This document shows positions 33,944 to 42,714 of a stretch of DNA of 46,055 nt, piece after piece. The stretch is from Planctomycetia bacterium (GTDB taxonomy: Bacteria > Planctomycetota > MHYJ01 > WSZJ01): the NCBI GenBank assembly GCA_020849035.1, contig JADLHC010000028.1, positions 1 to 46,055 on the forward strand. The letters run 5' to 3'. Position 1 is the first letter of the stretch. Every line of letters begins with the position of its first letter. Made by a program: the position numbers and the translations under genes. The notes under the pieces are model-generated. The model saw only the letters and a program-made list of their open reading frames with translations. It ran no database searches and had not been told where the DNA came from.

Positions 33944-34500
33944 GTCCCCGCCGGATACGCCCGCTCCAGCCGGGCCACAGCGGCCTCGAGCTGCTCGTGC
34001 CGCCCCGCGCCGATCCGCGCGATTTCGAACTCCTGGAACTGCTGCGCGAGCCGGAAATCCTCGGCGCTGCTGAGCGTGTCGTCGGCCATCGGGAAGAGCA
34101 TGTCGTCCTCCTTCTCGATGTGCTCGCGAAGCAGCGCGACGTAACCGCGCGCCGCCGTTGCGAACGTCCGCGCCGCGTCGGCCTTCCCCGCGCGTCTCCC
34201 GGCCGCCCCTTCGCGCATCCTCGCGATGAAACCGCGGCCGGTGACGTGCTCGTCCAGCATGATCCCGATCGGCCCGCCCTCCTTCGGCATCCCCTTGGCG
34301 AGCAGCGCGGGGAACAGGCAGTCCTCCTCCTTCGCGTGGTGGCACTTGTCGGCATAGACCGACAGGAACTCCAGCAGCGCGTCGAGATCCGCGTCGGGGA
34401 CCGCGCCGCCGGCCTCGAGCCGCCCGGCGACCCGCTCCAGCACGCCCAGCCCCGCCTTGATGTGCACGTGCTCCCGCTTCAGCTCCTCGGTGCTTCTCAT
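33940..34500 (-). CDS. Hemerythrin domain protein
   Basis: This 186-residue four-helix protein carries the diiron ligands typical of HHE-type hemerythrins: 'LKREHVHIKAG' near the start, 'YADKCHHAKEEDCLFPAL', 'LDEHVTGRGF' and 'LREHIEKEDDMLFPMAD'. Such proteins bind oxygen or nitric oxide, or store iron; the role here is open. The ATG at 34500 has no Shine-Dalgarno sequence but has TAGAGT 7 nt upstream. Its stop shares CTAG with the kinase stop: TAG on each strand overlaps by 4 bp, a minimal convergent pair. Confidence 0.9.
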   Translation of the reverse strand: MRSTEELKREHVHIKAGLGVLERVAGRLEAGGAVPDADLDALLEFLSVYADKCHHAKEEDCLFPALLAKGMPKEGGPIGIMLDEHVTGRGFIARMREGAAGRRAGKADAARTFATAARGYVALLREHIEKEDDMLFPMADDTLSSAEDFRLAQQFQEFEIARIGAGRHEQLEAAVARLERAYPAGT

Positions 34501-34507
34501 GACGATG

Positions 34508-34513
34508 ACTCTA
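34508..34513 (-). promoter_or_regulatory. -10 element, leaderless (hemerythrin gene)
   Basis: TAGAGT on the minus strand ends 7 nt before the ATG at 34500. It lies next to the divergent promoter at 34535-34540. Confidence 0.4.
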
Positions 34514-34534
34514 CTGCCCCCCGCGCGGCGCCGC

Positions 34535-34540
34535 TATGAT
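34535..34540 (+). promoter_or_regulatory. -10 element, near-leaderless (desulfurase gene)
   Basis: TATGAT ends 9 nt before the ATG at 34550. No ribosome site is present. Confidence 0.45.
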
Positions 34541-34549
34541 CCCGCTCCG

Positions 34550-35707
34550 ATGATCTACGCCAACAACGCCGCCACGACCTGGCCGAAGCCCGAGCCCGTC
34601 TACGCCGCCCACGACCGCGCCCTGCGCGACGCCGGCGTCACCACGCGCTCCAGCTCGAAGGCCGCGCCGCGCGGCGCCGACGCGCTCGCCGCGCCGCGCG
34701 CCGTCATCGCGAAGTTCCTGAACGCCCCCGACCCGTCGCGCCTCCTTTTCTCCCCCGGCTGCACCGCCTCGCTCAACCAGGCGATCCGCGGCCTCCCGTG
34801 GGAAGCCGGCGACGTCATCGCCATCAGCGGCCTCGAGCACCACGCCGTCTCCCGCCCGGCCCGCCGCGTCGTCCGCGACCACGGCGTCCGCCTCGAAGTC
34901 TCCCCCTACCGCCCCGGCCGCCCGGTGGACCTCGACTGGCTCGAGTCCATCCTCAAGCGCGGCCGCGTCCGCCTCGTCGCCATGACCATGGCCTCCAACG
35001 TCACCGGCGACATCTTCCCCTCCAAGGCCATCGTCGACCTCGCCCACCGCCACGGCGCCCTCGCACTCCTCGACGGCGCCCAGTCCGCCGGCGTCCTCCC
35101 CGTCGACCTCAAGGCCCTCGGCTGCGACCTCTTCGCCACCGCCGGCCACAAGGGCCTGTTCGGCCCCCCCGGCATCGGCCTCCTCTACATCGCCCCCTCC
35201 GCCGACCTCAAGCCCTGGCTCGAGGGCGGCACCGGCCGCGACTCCGGCAAGCACGAGAATCACCCCGGCTTCCCCCACGCATTCGAGGCCGGCACCCACA
35301 ACGTCCCCGCCGTCGTCGCGCTCGCCGCGGGCGTCACGTGGATCGCCGAGAAGGGCCGCGAGTGGATCCACCGGACCGAGCAGGCGCTCTGCGGGGAATT
35401 CCTGAAGGGCCTCGAGCGCCTCGACGGGGTCCGCGTCTACGGCACCACCGACCTCGAGGCGCGCACCAGCGTCGTCTCGCTCAACGCCGACCGCGTCAAC
35501 CCGCGCGACCTCGCCGCGTGGCTCGCGGAGCACCACGACGTCGTGACGCGGGCCGGCTACCACTGCTCGCCGCTCGCGCACGAGTCCATCGGGACGCTGC
35601 CGGGCGAGGGCACGCTGCGGTGCAGTTTCGGGTGCTTTAACACGGCGGCCGAGGTGGATGCCCTCCTGGGACACCTGGGCAAGGGAATCCGGGAGCTTCG
35701 AAAGTAG
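34550..35707 (+). CDS. Cysteine desulfurase family protein (class V aminotransferase fold)
   Basis: This 385-residue PLP enzyme starts MIYANNAATTWPKP. It has His97 in GLEHHAVSRP, Asp175 in LDGAQSAGV and the PLP lysine Lys201 in TAGHKGLFGPPG. The C-terminal 'TRAGYHCSPLAHESIGT' carries the catalytic cysteine. The Cys-containing loop and overall length match the desulfurase family modelled as TIGR01977, from memory often found near selenium-metabolism genes (selD, yedF). It would release sulfur or selenium from (seleno)cysteine. No sel genes lie next to it here. The ATG at 34550 is preferred over longer frames because the methionine opens the conserved fold and TATGAT lies just upstream. Confidence 0.9.
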   Translation: MIYANNAATTWPKPEPVYAAHDRALRDAGVTTRSSSKAAPRGADALAAPRAVIAKFLNAPDPSRLLFSPGCTASLNQAIRGLPWEAGDVIAISGLEHHAVSRPARRVVRDHGVRLEVSPYRPGRPVDLDWLESILKRGRVRLVAMTMASNVTGDIFPSKAIVDLAHRHGALALLDGAQSAGVLPVDLKALGCDLFATAGHKGLFGPPGIGLLYIAPSADLKPWLEGGTGRDSGKHENHPGFPHAFEAGTHNVPAVVALAAGVTWIAEKGREWIHRTEQALCGEFLKGLERLDGVRVYGTTDLEARTSVVSLNADRVNPRDLAAWLAEHHDVVTRAGYHCSPLAHESIGTLPGEGTLRCSFGCFNTAAEVDALLGHLGKGIRELRK

Positions 35708-35861
35708 GTGCGGAGACGGACAAGGGTGCGCCCGGGGCGGCCCCCGCCAACTGTGTCGCGGCGGAACCGCCCGGGACCCCGGCAGGACGGAACCAGGGTG
35801 ATGTTGTGAGACCGCCGGCGCGCCGGGCGGACAGGGTGCTTCGAACAAGGAGACGGGTAGA
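35708..35861. other. Intergenic DNA with a GC-rich inverted repeat
   Basis: No gene is visible. GGGCGG (35735-35740) can pair with CCGCCC (35767-35772), and flanking CCC/GGG extend the stem with one bulge. It has no T run and might be a weak terminator. AAGGAGACGG just before 35862 is the next ribosome site. Confidence 0.35.
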
Positions 35862-37391
35862 ATGCAGGACATGTCGCCCATACGGTCTTCCGCCGGCGCG
35901 CGGCCCTTGATGCTGCTGCTGACTCTCGCCGGGTTCTTCTCCTCCGGACGGGTGTCGGCGGAAGACGCCGAACACCTCGAGAAATGGGCCTCAGGCCGCG
36001 GCACCTTCCGGCTCGAGGCGGACACCTCCTCCCTGACCTGGGGGAAGGACGCCGCCGGTTGGACCCGCCACCGGTACGAAACAGGCTTCCTCGAGGCGGG
36101 GCTCCGGGCCTCCGCCGAGCAGCCCGACCTGCTCGTGCGTCTCACCTTTACCGAGGGAGAGACGAAGCACCGGTACGAGATCAAGGGCAACCAGGGAATC
36201 CCGGGCGTGACCTTCCCGGGAATGGTGATGCGCGCCCGGCTCGAAGTCTCGGTCGGCACGACGCGCCTCGTCTCCCGGGACATCGAGGGCGCAAACCCCC
36301 CGGAGCTGGATGAGAAGTTCTTCGCGGGCCAGTGGGACACCCTGCCAAAGGCCCGGCAGGCCCTCCAAAGGGACGCGGCGCGACGCTTCCAGCAACTCGG
36401 CACTTCTCTGTCCCCCGTGATCGCCTCGCTCGACGCGCTTTCCGGATCGCGTGTGCGGTCGGAGGAAGTCCTTCGGCGGTTGCTGAAGTGCCGGTCGGTC
36501 GAGCTCCACGACATGGAAGCGCTCGGCCTTCCCTTCTGGCGCCTTACCGAAGTGCCGAACATCGCCTGCGCGACAACCACGGGCGCCGGCCTCTACGACT
36601 TCGCGCGCAGGAAGGGGGTGGTCTTCGACCTTCCTCCGGAGACGCGCGTGAGCGACATGGTGTTCGTCGCGGAAGGAACACACGTCGGATTCTGGGTCGA
36701 TCGGCTCGACTACTCTTCGAGCACCCTGCGAATCCACGATGTCGCGTCGGGGAGGCTGCTGGCATCTTCCGAACAGAAGGCGTGGCCGCGGGGAAGGGTC
36801 TTTCTCCCGGAACCGGGGGTCGTTTACGGCCTCGCCCGAAAGAACTGGGTGGACTTGCTCCGGCTGACGGCGAAGGACGGAATGGTCTCGTCGGTGAGAC
36901 TTCCCGACGAGTTTGGGCGGTCGGACTTCGATGAGGTTCTAAACGTCCTTCCCGGAGGCCACCTGCTGCTCAGGATCGCCGGGCAGTCGGGCGCCGTCGG
37001 GCGGTGGAATCCGGACGCGGCGAAGTGGATCTGGAAGTCCGAGGAGATGCCGCAGTCGGACTGGCTGGCCTCCCGATGCGAAGGAGGAACCCTGACGACC
37101 GTGACGGCAGGGGTCCTTCGCATCCGGTCGCTGGAGTCAGGCCTCGTCACGGCGGAGAAGCCGGATGAGGTCTTCCGCTATAGGGACCGACCTGGGTGGA
37201 TTCACCTCGGCGAACGACCGTTCGTCGTCCTCGACGCCAGCCGTCTCCGGGAGTGCTTCCAGGCGGAGGAGCGAGAACTCCCCTTCCGCGGCTACGCGTT
37301 CCGCTCTCCGGCCCCGGGGAAGGTCGAGCTGCTGACGTCGTGGAACGCGCGGATCGTCTGGGACTTCACCGACCTGCCCGTGAGGAAGTAG
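35862..37391 (+). CDS. Secreted protein of unknown function
   Basis: This 509-residue protein has a signal peptide (ARPLMLLLTLAGFFSSGRVSA, cut before EDAEHL). Its end, FSSGRVSA, closely matches that of the protein at 28975-31002. The mature part begins 'HLEKWASGRGTFRLEADTSS'. The second half has repeated WD-like or propeller-like strands (VEGTHVGFW-type and 'LRIHDVASGRLLASSEQK', 'LLRIAGQSGAVGRWNPDA'), suggesting a beta-propeller. No catalytic motif is visible. The ATG at 35862 has AAGGAG 10 nt upstream; the ATG at 35871 is an alternative. It heads a run of three exported proteins with gaps of about 40 bp. Confidence 0.78.
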   Translation: MQDMSPIRSSAGARPLMLLLTLAGFFSSGRVSAEDAEHLEKWASGRGTFRLEADTSSLTWGKDAAGWTRHRYETGFLEAGLRASAEQPDLLVRLTFTEGETKHRYEIKGNQGIPGVTFPGMVMRARLEVSVGTTRLVSRDIEGANPPELDEKFFAGQWDTLPKARQALQRDAARRFQQLGTSLSPVIASLDALSGSRVRSEEVLRRLLKCRSVELHDMEALGLPFWRLTEVPNIACATTTGAGLYDFARRKGVVFDLPPETRVSDMVFVAEGTHVGFWVDRLDYSSSTLRIHDVASGRLLASSEQKAWPRGRVFLPEPGVVYGLARKNWVDLLRLTAKDGMVSSVRLPDEFGRSDFDEVLNVLPGGHLLLRIAGQSGAVGRWNPDAAKWIWKSEEMPQSDWLASRCEGGTLTTVTAGVLRIRSLESGLVTAEKPDEVFRYRDRPGWIHLGERPFVVLDASRLRECFQAEERELPFRGYAFRSPAPGKVELLTSWNARIVWDFTDLPVRK

Positions 37392-37435
37392 ACGTCCGGC
37401 GCCGCATGCCGGCAGCCCCGCAGAGGAGACCATCC

Positions 37436-38947
37436 GTGAACCGCCGCATCCGAATCCTGCCCGTCGCGGTCGTGCTGGTGCTGACGACGATCGCCGCCTC
37501 GGCCCAGGAGGGACGCGACATGGGAGCCGGTTACTGCAGCCGGCACGGCAACTACACGGGTTCGTCCTGCCCGGGCTGCAGCGGGGGAGGTGGCGGCGGC
37601 GGCGGATCCGGCGGAGACTCGGGGGCCGAGGAAGAGGCCCGCCGCGAACGGCAGCGGCGGCGGGACGCGCTCACGACGAAGGCCGGCGAGCTCTGGCGCA
37701 ACGGCGACTTCAGGGGCGCCCTGGAAAACTTCCTCGCCGCCCAGCGCATCTTCGACGGCCCGAACGTCCGCGACGCCATCGAGCGCTGCAGGTCCAGGAT
37801 CGCCTGGGCGGACGCCAATGCCCTCGACGAGGCCGGCGACAAGGCCGGCGCCCTCGCCCTGTACCGCAAGGCGCTGGACATCTACGGCAGCCAGTTCAGC
37901 GACGCCAACAGGCGGTACGTCGCAGATCTCGAAGCCTCGGTCCGCGCCGAGCGCGAGAAACGCGAGCGCGAGGAACGCGAGCGCCGGAACCGGCCCGAGG
38001 TCGACCGCCTGAGAACCCAGGCCCGCGCCGTCATGGACGAAGATCCCGCCCGCGCCATCGCCCTCCTCGACGAGGCGCTCAAGCTGATCCCCGGGGACGG
38101 GGATTCCTCCGCCGACTGGTTCCTCGCCCAGGCCTGCCGGAACCTCAACAACGGCGCGTTCGACGCGGCGCTCCAGTCGGTGACCCAGTCGCGAGGGTGG
38201 CGCCCGAAGTCGGAGGACGCGGACCGCGTCCAGGCCCGCATCGAGTCCGTCCGCCAGGCCCAGGGAGCGGGCGCCCGCGCCGCCTACGAGAACTTCCGCA
38301 AGCGCCTCGCCGAGGGCCGCCCCTCGTCCGTTCCCCGCGTCGACCTCCGCGTCGCGCGCTTCGGCGCCCACATGCGCGAACAGGTCCCCGAACTGGCCGC
38401 AAGCCCCGCCGCGGACCGCATCGACAAGGGCTTCGAGGCCGTCCGCAACCACGACTGGCCGGTCGCCCTCGCGTTATGGCAGGAAGCGCTCCAGCGCGAC
38501 CCGGAGAACGCGGCGCTTCAGCGGTCCGTGGAGCTGGCGGAGTGGATGGTGTCGAAGAGAAAGCAGATCGCCCGCCCGGCGGGGAAACCCCTGGACGAGG
38601 CGATCATCCTCGTCGGCAAGGGGGACACGACCGGGGCCATCCGTCGTCTGGAGGTGGCGAAGCAGGAGGACCCGGCGATCGCCGCGCAGGCGGACCGCAT
38701 GATCATGGAGATCCAGCGCCGTCCGGCCTCGGCCCGGGGGGGCGACGGGAACCGCGTCACCGCCGTCGTCGGCGGCATGCTCGACACCGGGTACCGGCTT
38801 CTCGCGTCCGGCGACGACAGGAGCGCGGAGGAGACCCTCGAAAGCGCCGACTTCCTCAACATGAACGTCCCCGAGGCGGAGCGCCCGTACGAGTTGCGCC
38901 CGCCCAGACCCGCGACAGACTCGTCGCTGGAGTTCCAGGACGAGTAG
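37436..38947 (+). CDS. Secreted TPR-like repeat protein with a Cys/His knuckle
   Basis: This 503-residue protein has a signal peptide (ILPVAVVLVLTTIAASA, cut before QEGRD). A small motif YCSRHGNYTGSSCPGC (CxxH-x7-CxxC, possible zinc knuckle) follows, then a Gly-rich stretch of about eight glycines and a charged start (EEEARRERQRRR). Two tetratricopeptide-like regions follow ('LWRNGDFRGALENFLAAQRI', 'LDEAGDKAGALALYRKALDI', then 'NHDWPVALALWQEALQRDPE'). Exported TPR proteins scaffold protein complexes. The GTG at 37436 has GAGGAG 7 nt upstream. It lies 44 bp after the previous secreted gene. Confidence 0.8.
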   Translation: MNRRIRILPVAVVLVLTTIAASAQEGRDMGAGYCSRHGNYTGSSCPGCSGGGGGGGGSGGDSGAEEEARRERQRRRDALTTKAGELWRNGDFRGALENFLAAQRIFDGPNVRDAIERCRSRIAWADANALDEAGDKAGALALYRKALDIYGSQFSDANRRYVADLEASVRAEREKREREERERRNRPEVDRLRTQARAVMDEDPARAIALLDEALKLIPGDGDSSADWFLAQACRNLNNGAFDAALQSVTQSRGWRPKSEDADRVQARIESVRQAQGAGARAAYENFRKRLAEGRPSSVPRVDLRVARFGAHMREQVPELAASPAADRIDKGFEAVRNHDWPVALALWQEALQRDPENAALQRSVELAEWMVSKRKQIARPAGKPLDEAIILVGKGDTTGAIRRLEVAKQEDPAIAAQADRMIMEIQRRPASARGGDGNRVTAVVGGMLDTGYRLLASGDDRSAEETLESADFLNMNVPEAERPYELRPPRPATDSSLEFQDE

Positions 38948-38987
38948 GTTCACTCGCACCCCAGACCCGCCACCCGGGAGAACCCGA

Positions 38988-40919
38988 ATGAACGTCCCTG
39001 CGCGCGGCTTCGCCGCCGGTCTGCTCGCCCTGGCCCTGGCCGGATGCGGAACCCCGGACACGCCCCGGACGGAACCCGATCGCCCGATCCCCGAGCTCCC
39101 GCTTCCCCCGACGATGGCCGTCGAGAAGCCCGCCCTCCACTCGCTCTGGCTCCCGGAACCCGGCCCCTCGACGAAAGCCGCCCTGCGGCCCCGGGCGGAG
39201 GCCGCGCGGAAACGGGGGCTCGAGGCGGCGCGCGGGGGGGACTGGGCGGGAGCGGTGGCAGCCTTCGAGGAGGCGCAGGAAGCGGCGCCGTTCGCGCCGT
39301 CGATCGTGTTCAACCTGGCGCTGGCGCACCAGAAGGCCGGGCATCCGGTGCAGGCGGCGATGTGGTACCGGCTGTGGCTCGAGATGGAGCCGGATGCGCC
39401 GAACGCGGCCGAGGTCCGGGGCGAGATGGAGCGCCAGATCGCCGCGGCCGAGGAGCGCGCGAACGCGCTCTTCGACGAGGCCGAGCGCCTGGCGGAGACC
39501 CTCTCCGCGGAGCCGCCCTCCAGGGGTGCCGCCAGCCTGAGGCAGGCCGCGCTCGAGGCCATCGCGGGCACCTACTACGGGGTCGGACTGGTCGAGAATG
39601 CGAAGGACATGCTGAAGCGGGCGGGGGCGCTTCCGGGCGCCGCCGAGGTCGCCGAACCGGTGAGTTTCTGGGACCGGCGCGGCCTGGTCGCGGCCCGGTG
39701 GTGCTGGAACCCGGACTGGGTCGAACAGATCCTGTCTGCGGCGGGTGGGGAGTACGAGCCCGAGAAGAGGACGCAGTTCCGGATCCAGGCGAACTGGGCG
39801 CGCGGAAACCTGCAGGAAGTCGCCGCCCTCCTGGCGGAGAATCCCGACTATGCGCTGACTCCCACGGTCTGGGGAATTCCGACCCGTGCCTACGGCGAGA
39901 TGGAGACCGTCCTGAAGCGGAATCTCCGGAGTTTCGAAGCGAAGACGGAACTCGACTACGACTGGTACGCGAATGCGTTTCTGGCGACCGCGGAGTCGGC
40001 GTTCTGGGACGGGCGGCCTGACGTCGCCCGGAGGCTGGCGTACCGGGCGCGGGAGTACTACCGCCGGGTGAACCTGAACTGGTACCGGCAGGCTCACCCC
40101 GCGATGACGCCGGAGTTCGAGGGGGGGACCCCCGGGAGCGCGCTGTCGTACAGCGGCGGCCCCCCCGTCTGGCACTACATCCTGACGTGCGCGATCCTGG
40201 GAGACATGCGGGCGATCGACGAGGAGATGCGGCGGTGGCGCGAGACGAGCTCGATCGAGAACTACCCGCTCGCCTCCGCGGACGAACCGTGCGGACGCGC
40301 CGCGCTGTTCCTCTTCGCGACCCTGCCGCGCGAAGAGCGCACGTCGGCCATCGAGCGCCTCCTGAAGTGGGCCGCGGCATCCGGACCCGGAGCCGTGGTG
40401 GGTGCCGAGAACGTCGAGTGGGAACACTGGTTTCCGCTCGGGACGTTCGCCTGGGAATTCTCGCGGGGGAATTCGGAGGCTGCGGTCCGGCCGCTGGTGC
40501 TGGAGCGGCTGGACGAGTCGGAGTCGCAGAAGCGCCTCCTGAGGGCGTTGAAGGCGACCGCGAGCTGCGGCTGGTCCGCGGTGTCGTGGCTGGCCTCCCG
40601 GGTCCACCGGGGAGACGACGTCGTCCTCGCGCTGAACCGGTACCTTCGCGAGCGCGTGCTTGCTCCCGCCCAGCGCGAGGAACTGGAGGCCATCATCCTC
40701 TCGACTTCCGGCGGATGGCGGCCTCGGAACCCGCTTCATTCGGATGCCGTCTGGCTCGCGCTGAGGAGGGCCGTGCACCAGCGGGACTGGACCCTCTACG
40801 ACCTGGGCCCCCGGACGGATGAGGCCGCGAAGTCGAGGCCCGAACAGCTCCCGAACGAGATCGCGCGTGTGGCAGGGCAGATCTGGGCCGGCGTCCTGGT
40901 GGCAAAGATGCGGAACTGA
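38988..40919 (+). CDS. TPR-like lipoprotein of unknown function
   Basis: This 643-residue lipoprotein has a signal ending LLALALAGCGTPD (lipobox LAGC). TPR-like helices appear near residues 75-140: 'RGLEAARGGDWAGAVAAFEE' and 'FNLALAHQKAGHPVQAAMWY'. The rest is helical with an Ala/Glu-rich stretch and no recognised enzyme motif ('YDWYANAFLATAESAFWDGR', 'GTFAWEFSRGNSEAAVRPLV'). The ATG at 38988 has GGGAG about 8 nt upstream. It lies 40 bp after the TPR gene, so three exported proteins likely form one operon. Its end converges with a secreted gene 22 bp away. Confidence 0.78.
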   Translation: MNVPARGFAAGLLALALAGCGTPDTPRTEPDRPIPELPLPPTMAVEKPALHSLWLPEPGPSTKAALRPRAEAARKRGLEAARGGDWAGAVAAFEEAQEAAPFAPSIVFNLALAHQKAGHPVQAAMWYRLWLEMEPDAPNAAEVRGEMERQIAAAEERANALFDEAERLAETLSAEPPSRGAASLRQAALEAIAGTYYGVGLVENAKDMLKRAGALPGAAEVAEPVSFWDRRGLVAARWCWNPDWVEQILSAAGGEYEPEKRTQFRIQANWARGNLQEVAALLAENPDYALTPTVWGIPTRAYGEMETVLKRNLRSFEAKTELDYDWYANAFLATAESAFWDGRPDVARRLAYRAREYYRRVNLNWYRQAHPAMTPEFEGGTPGSALSYSGGPPVWHYILTCAILGDMRAIDEEMRRWRETSSIENYPLASADEPCGRAALFLFATLPREERTSAIERLLKWAAASGPGAVVGAENVEWEHWFPLGTFAWEFSRGNSEAAVRPLVLERLDESESQKRLLRALKATASCGWSAVSWLASRVHRGDDVVLALNRYLRERVLAPAQREELEAIILSTSGGWRPRNPLHSDAVWLALRRAVHQRDWTLYDLGPRTDEAAKSRPEQLPNEIARVAGQIWAGVLVAKMRN

Positions 40920-40941
40920 ACGTCCCGGGACGCGGTGCCCC

Positions 40942-42702
40942 CTACTTCACCTCGACCGCCTCCGACCACCTCCCTTTCACCTTGAGCCGCGACACGCCGC
41001 GCACGACGAGGTATCTCTTCGCGCGTCCCGCGGCGACTTCGAGTTTCGCCTCGCGCGGCGTCCCGAGGGAGATCGCGTTCTTCGGCGCGCCCTCGGGCGT
41101 CAGCTCCTCGCAGGTCGCGACCTCGAACGTGCCGAAGTCCTGCCAGTCGGCGTAGCGGAACGGTTCGCCCTCCCAGAGTCCGTCCTTCCACGTGAACGCC
41201 GTGCCGGCGAGCGCCGCGCCGCGCGGCCGGGGCGGCGCCCAAGCCTGGTTCGCGGGCGCGCCGAACGGGCGGTCCGGCCGCGACGCGAGGAACTTCTTCA
41301 GCGCCGGCTCGAACGGCGTCCCCTTGATCCGCAGCGCCCCGCCCTTCACGCCGTGCGTCCCGCCCGTGTTCTGCCCCTTCCACTCGCGGCACCCCAGCAC
41401 CCGCGCGCCGGCCGCGTACCACGCCTCCAGGTCCGCCGCGTAGTCCTCCTCCTTCAGCTTCGGCTCCGGGTCCATGCTCGGGTGGAACTCCAGCGTCCCG
41501 AACTGCGCCCCCGCCGCCCTCGCCTCCGCGGCGGCGTTCTCGAGCGTGACTTTCTCGAGCGAAGCGCGGAAGCCGTAGCGGTTGAAGCCCGCGTTCGAGT
41601 CCTTCGTGATCGCGACCCAGGCCGCCAGGATCGGCGAGGGGTTGTCCTTCCAGTAGTCCACCTTGTGCGAGTGCATCGTGCGCTCGCGGCTCCAGATCTC
41701 CTCGCGCGGAATCCCCTCCTCGCGGGCGATCCTGAACATCTCCTCGAGCGAGCGGTGGATGCGCCACTGGCGGTATCCGGGGTCCTGCGGGTCGCGGTTC
41801 TGCCACAGTTTCCAGAGCGCGTCCTTCATCTCGCGCGGCGCGTCGAAGCCGCCGGCGGTGAAGCCCCTCTCGTTCGCCCCGGGCATTCCCTTCGCGTCCC
41901 GGTCGAGCGGGTCGGGAAACGCGTCGAGATCCCAGTAGAGAAGCGCCCACGACGCGAAGCGCGTCTTGAACACCGCGTTGAACGGCGCGTTCCCGCCCTT
42001 CGCCTGCGCCGGCGAAGGGTCGTCGGCGAACGCCTCGCCGCCCTTGCGTCCCTGGCCCTCGAAGCGCCCGCCTTTCGCGAATTCGCCGCGATGCGTGAGC
42101 CAGTCGCGGAACTCGGCGACCGCGAACGGCGAGTAGTCGCCCGTGAACGTCTTGTCGAAGAAGACGTACTCGAACTCGTTCGGGCCGCAGAACAGGAACA
42201 CGCGGTCGCCGGCCTTCCGTTTCGCGAAGTACGACTTCGCCTCGCGCCGCGCCATCTCCAGCATCCCGTCGTACGCCTCCTTGGCGTACCCCGACGGCGT
42301 CAGGTCCGCGTCGGCCGGGTTCCCGCCCTTCTTCCGCTCCTCCTCCGTCACGATCCGCCCGTCGGAGCTCCACTGGCGCATCCGCCGGTCCGCCGACTTG
42401 TACGCCCGGTTCTGGTCGTCGAGCGGCGAGTTCCAGAAATGGGGCCGGTACCCGTTGTGCTTCTCCTGGATCGCCTTCGAGCACGGCCCGTCGTACCAGA
42501 GCCTCACGTAGATCTTCCCCGGCCCGAGGCTCGCGAAGACGTCCTCGGCCTCCTCGTCGGCGGGGTCGGGGTTCGAGGACTTGCCGATGACGAGCAGGAA
42601 CGTGTTCGTCGCGAGGTCGGGCTTCGGGAGTTCGGGCGCCTCCTCCGCGCGAGCCGGAAGCGCGAGCATCAGGGCCGCACCCAGGACCGTCACGAGCCGC
42701 AT
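40942..42702 (-). CDS. Secreted protein, possibly a TIM-barrel glycoside hydrolase
   Basis: This 586-residue protein has a signal peptide (LVTVLGAALMLALPARA, cut before EEAPEL). The body has motifs that remind me of family-42-like hydrolases: 'FAVAEFRDWLTHRGEF' and 'ALWKLWQNRDPQDPGYRQWR'. 'CGPNEFEYVFFD' could hold a catalytic Asn-Glu pair, as in the 'NE' motif of clan GH-A enzymes. A separate beta domain ends the protein ('FTWKDGLWEGEPFRYADWQD', 'GVSRLKVKGRWSEAVEVK'). Function is a guess; no relative is recognised with confidence. The ATG at 42702 has AGGGGA upstream. It lies 12 bp downstream of the lipoprotein gene at 42715. Confidence 0.72.
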   Translation of the reverse strand: MRLVTVLGAALMLALPARAEEAPELPKPDLATNTFLLVIGKSSNPDPADEEAEDVFASLGPGKIYVRLWYDGPCSKAIQEKHNGYRPHFWNSPLDDQNRAYKSADRRMRQWSSDGRIVTEEERKKGGNPADADLTPSGYAKEAYDGMLEMARREAKSYFAKRKAGDRVFLFCGPNEFEYVFFDKTFTGDYSPFAVAEFRDWLTHRGEFAKGGRFEGQGRKGGEAFADDPSPAQAKGGNAPFNAVFKTRFASWALLYWDLDAFPDPLDRDAKGMPGANERGFTAGGFDAPREMKDALWKLWQNRDPQDPGYRQWRIHRSLEEMFRIAREEGIPREEIWSRERTMHSHKVDYWKDNPSPILAAWVAITKDSNAGFNRYGFRASLEKVTLENAAAEARAAGAQFGTLEFHPSMDPEPKLKEEDYAADLEAWYAAGARVLGCREWKGQNTGGTHGVKGGALRIKGTPFEPALKKFLASRPDRPFGAPANQAWAPPRPRGAALAGTAFTWKDGLWEGEPFRYADWQDFGTFEVATCEELTPEGAPKNAISLGTPREAKLEVAAGRAKRYLVVRGVSRLKVKGRWSEAVEVK

Positions 42703-42714
42703 GCCAATCCCCTG

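Noticed and set aside
31094..34345. A 1083-residue frame on the minus strand
   Set aside because: Shadow of the kinase-FGE gene; low-complexity Arg/Pro/Ala sequence.
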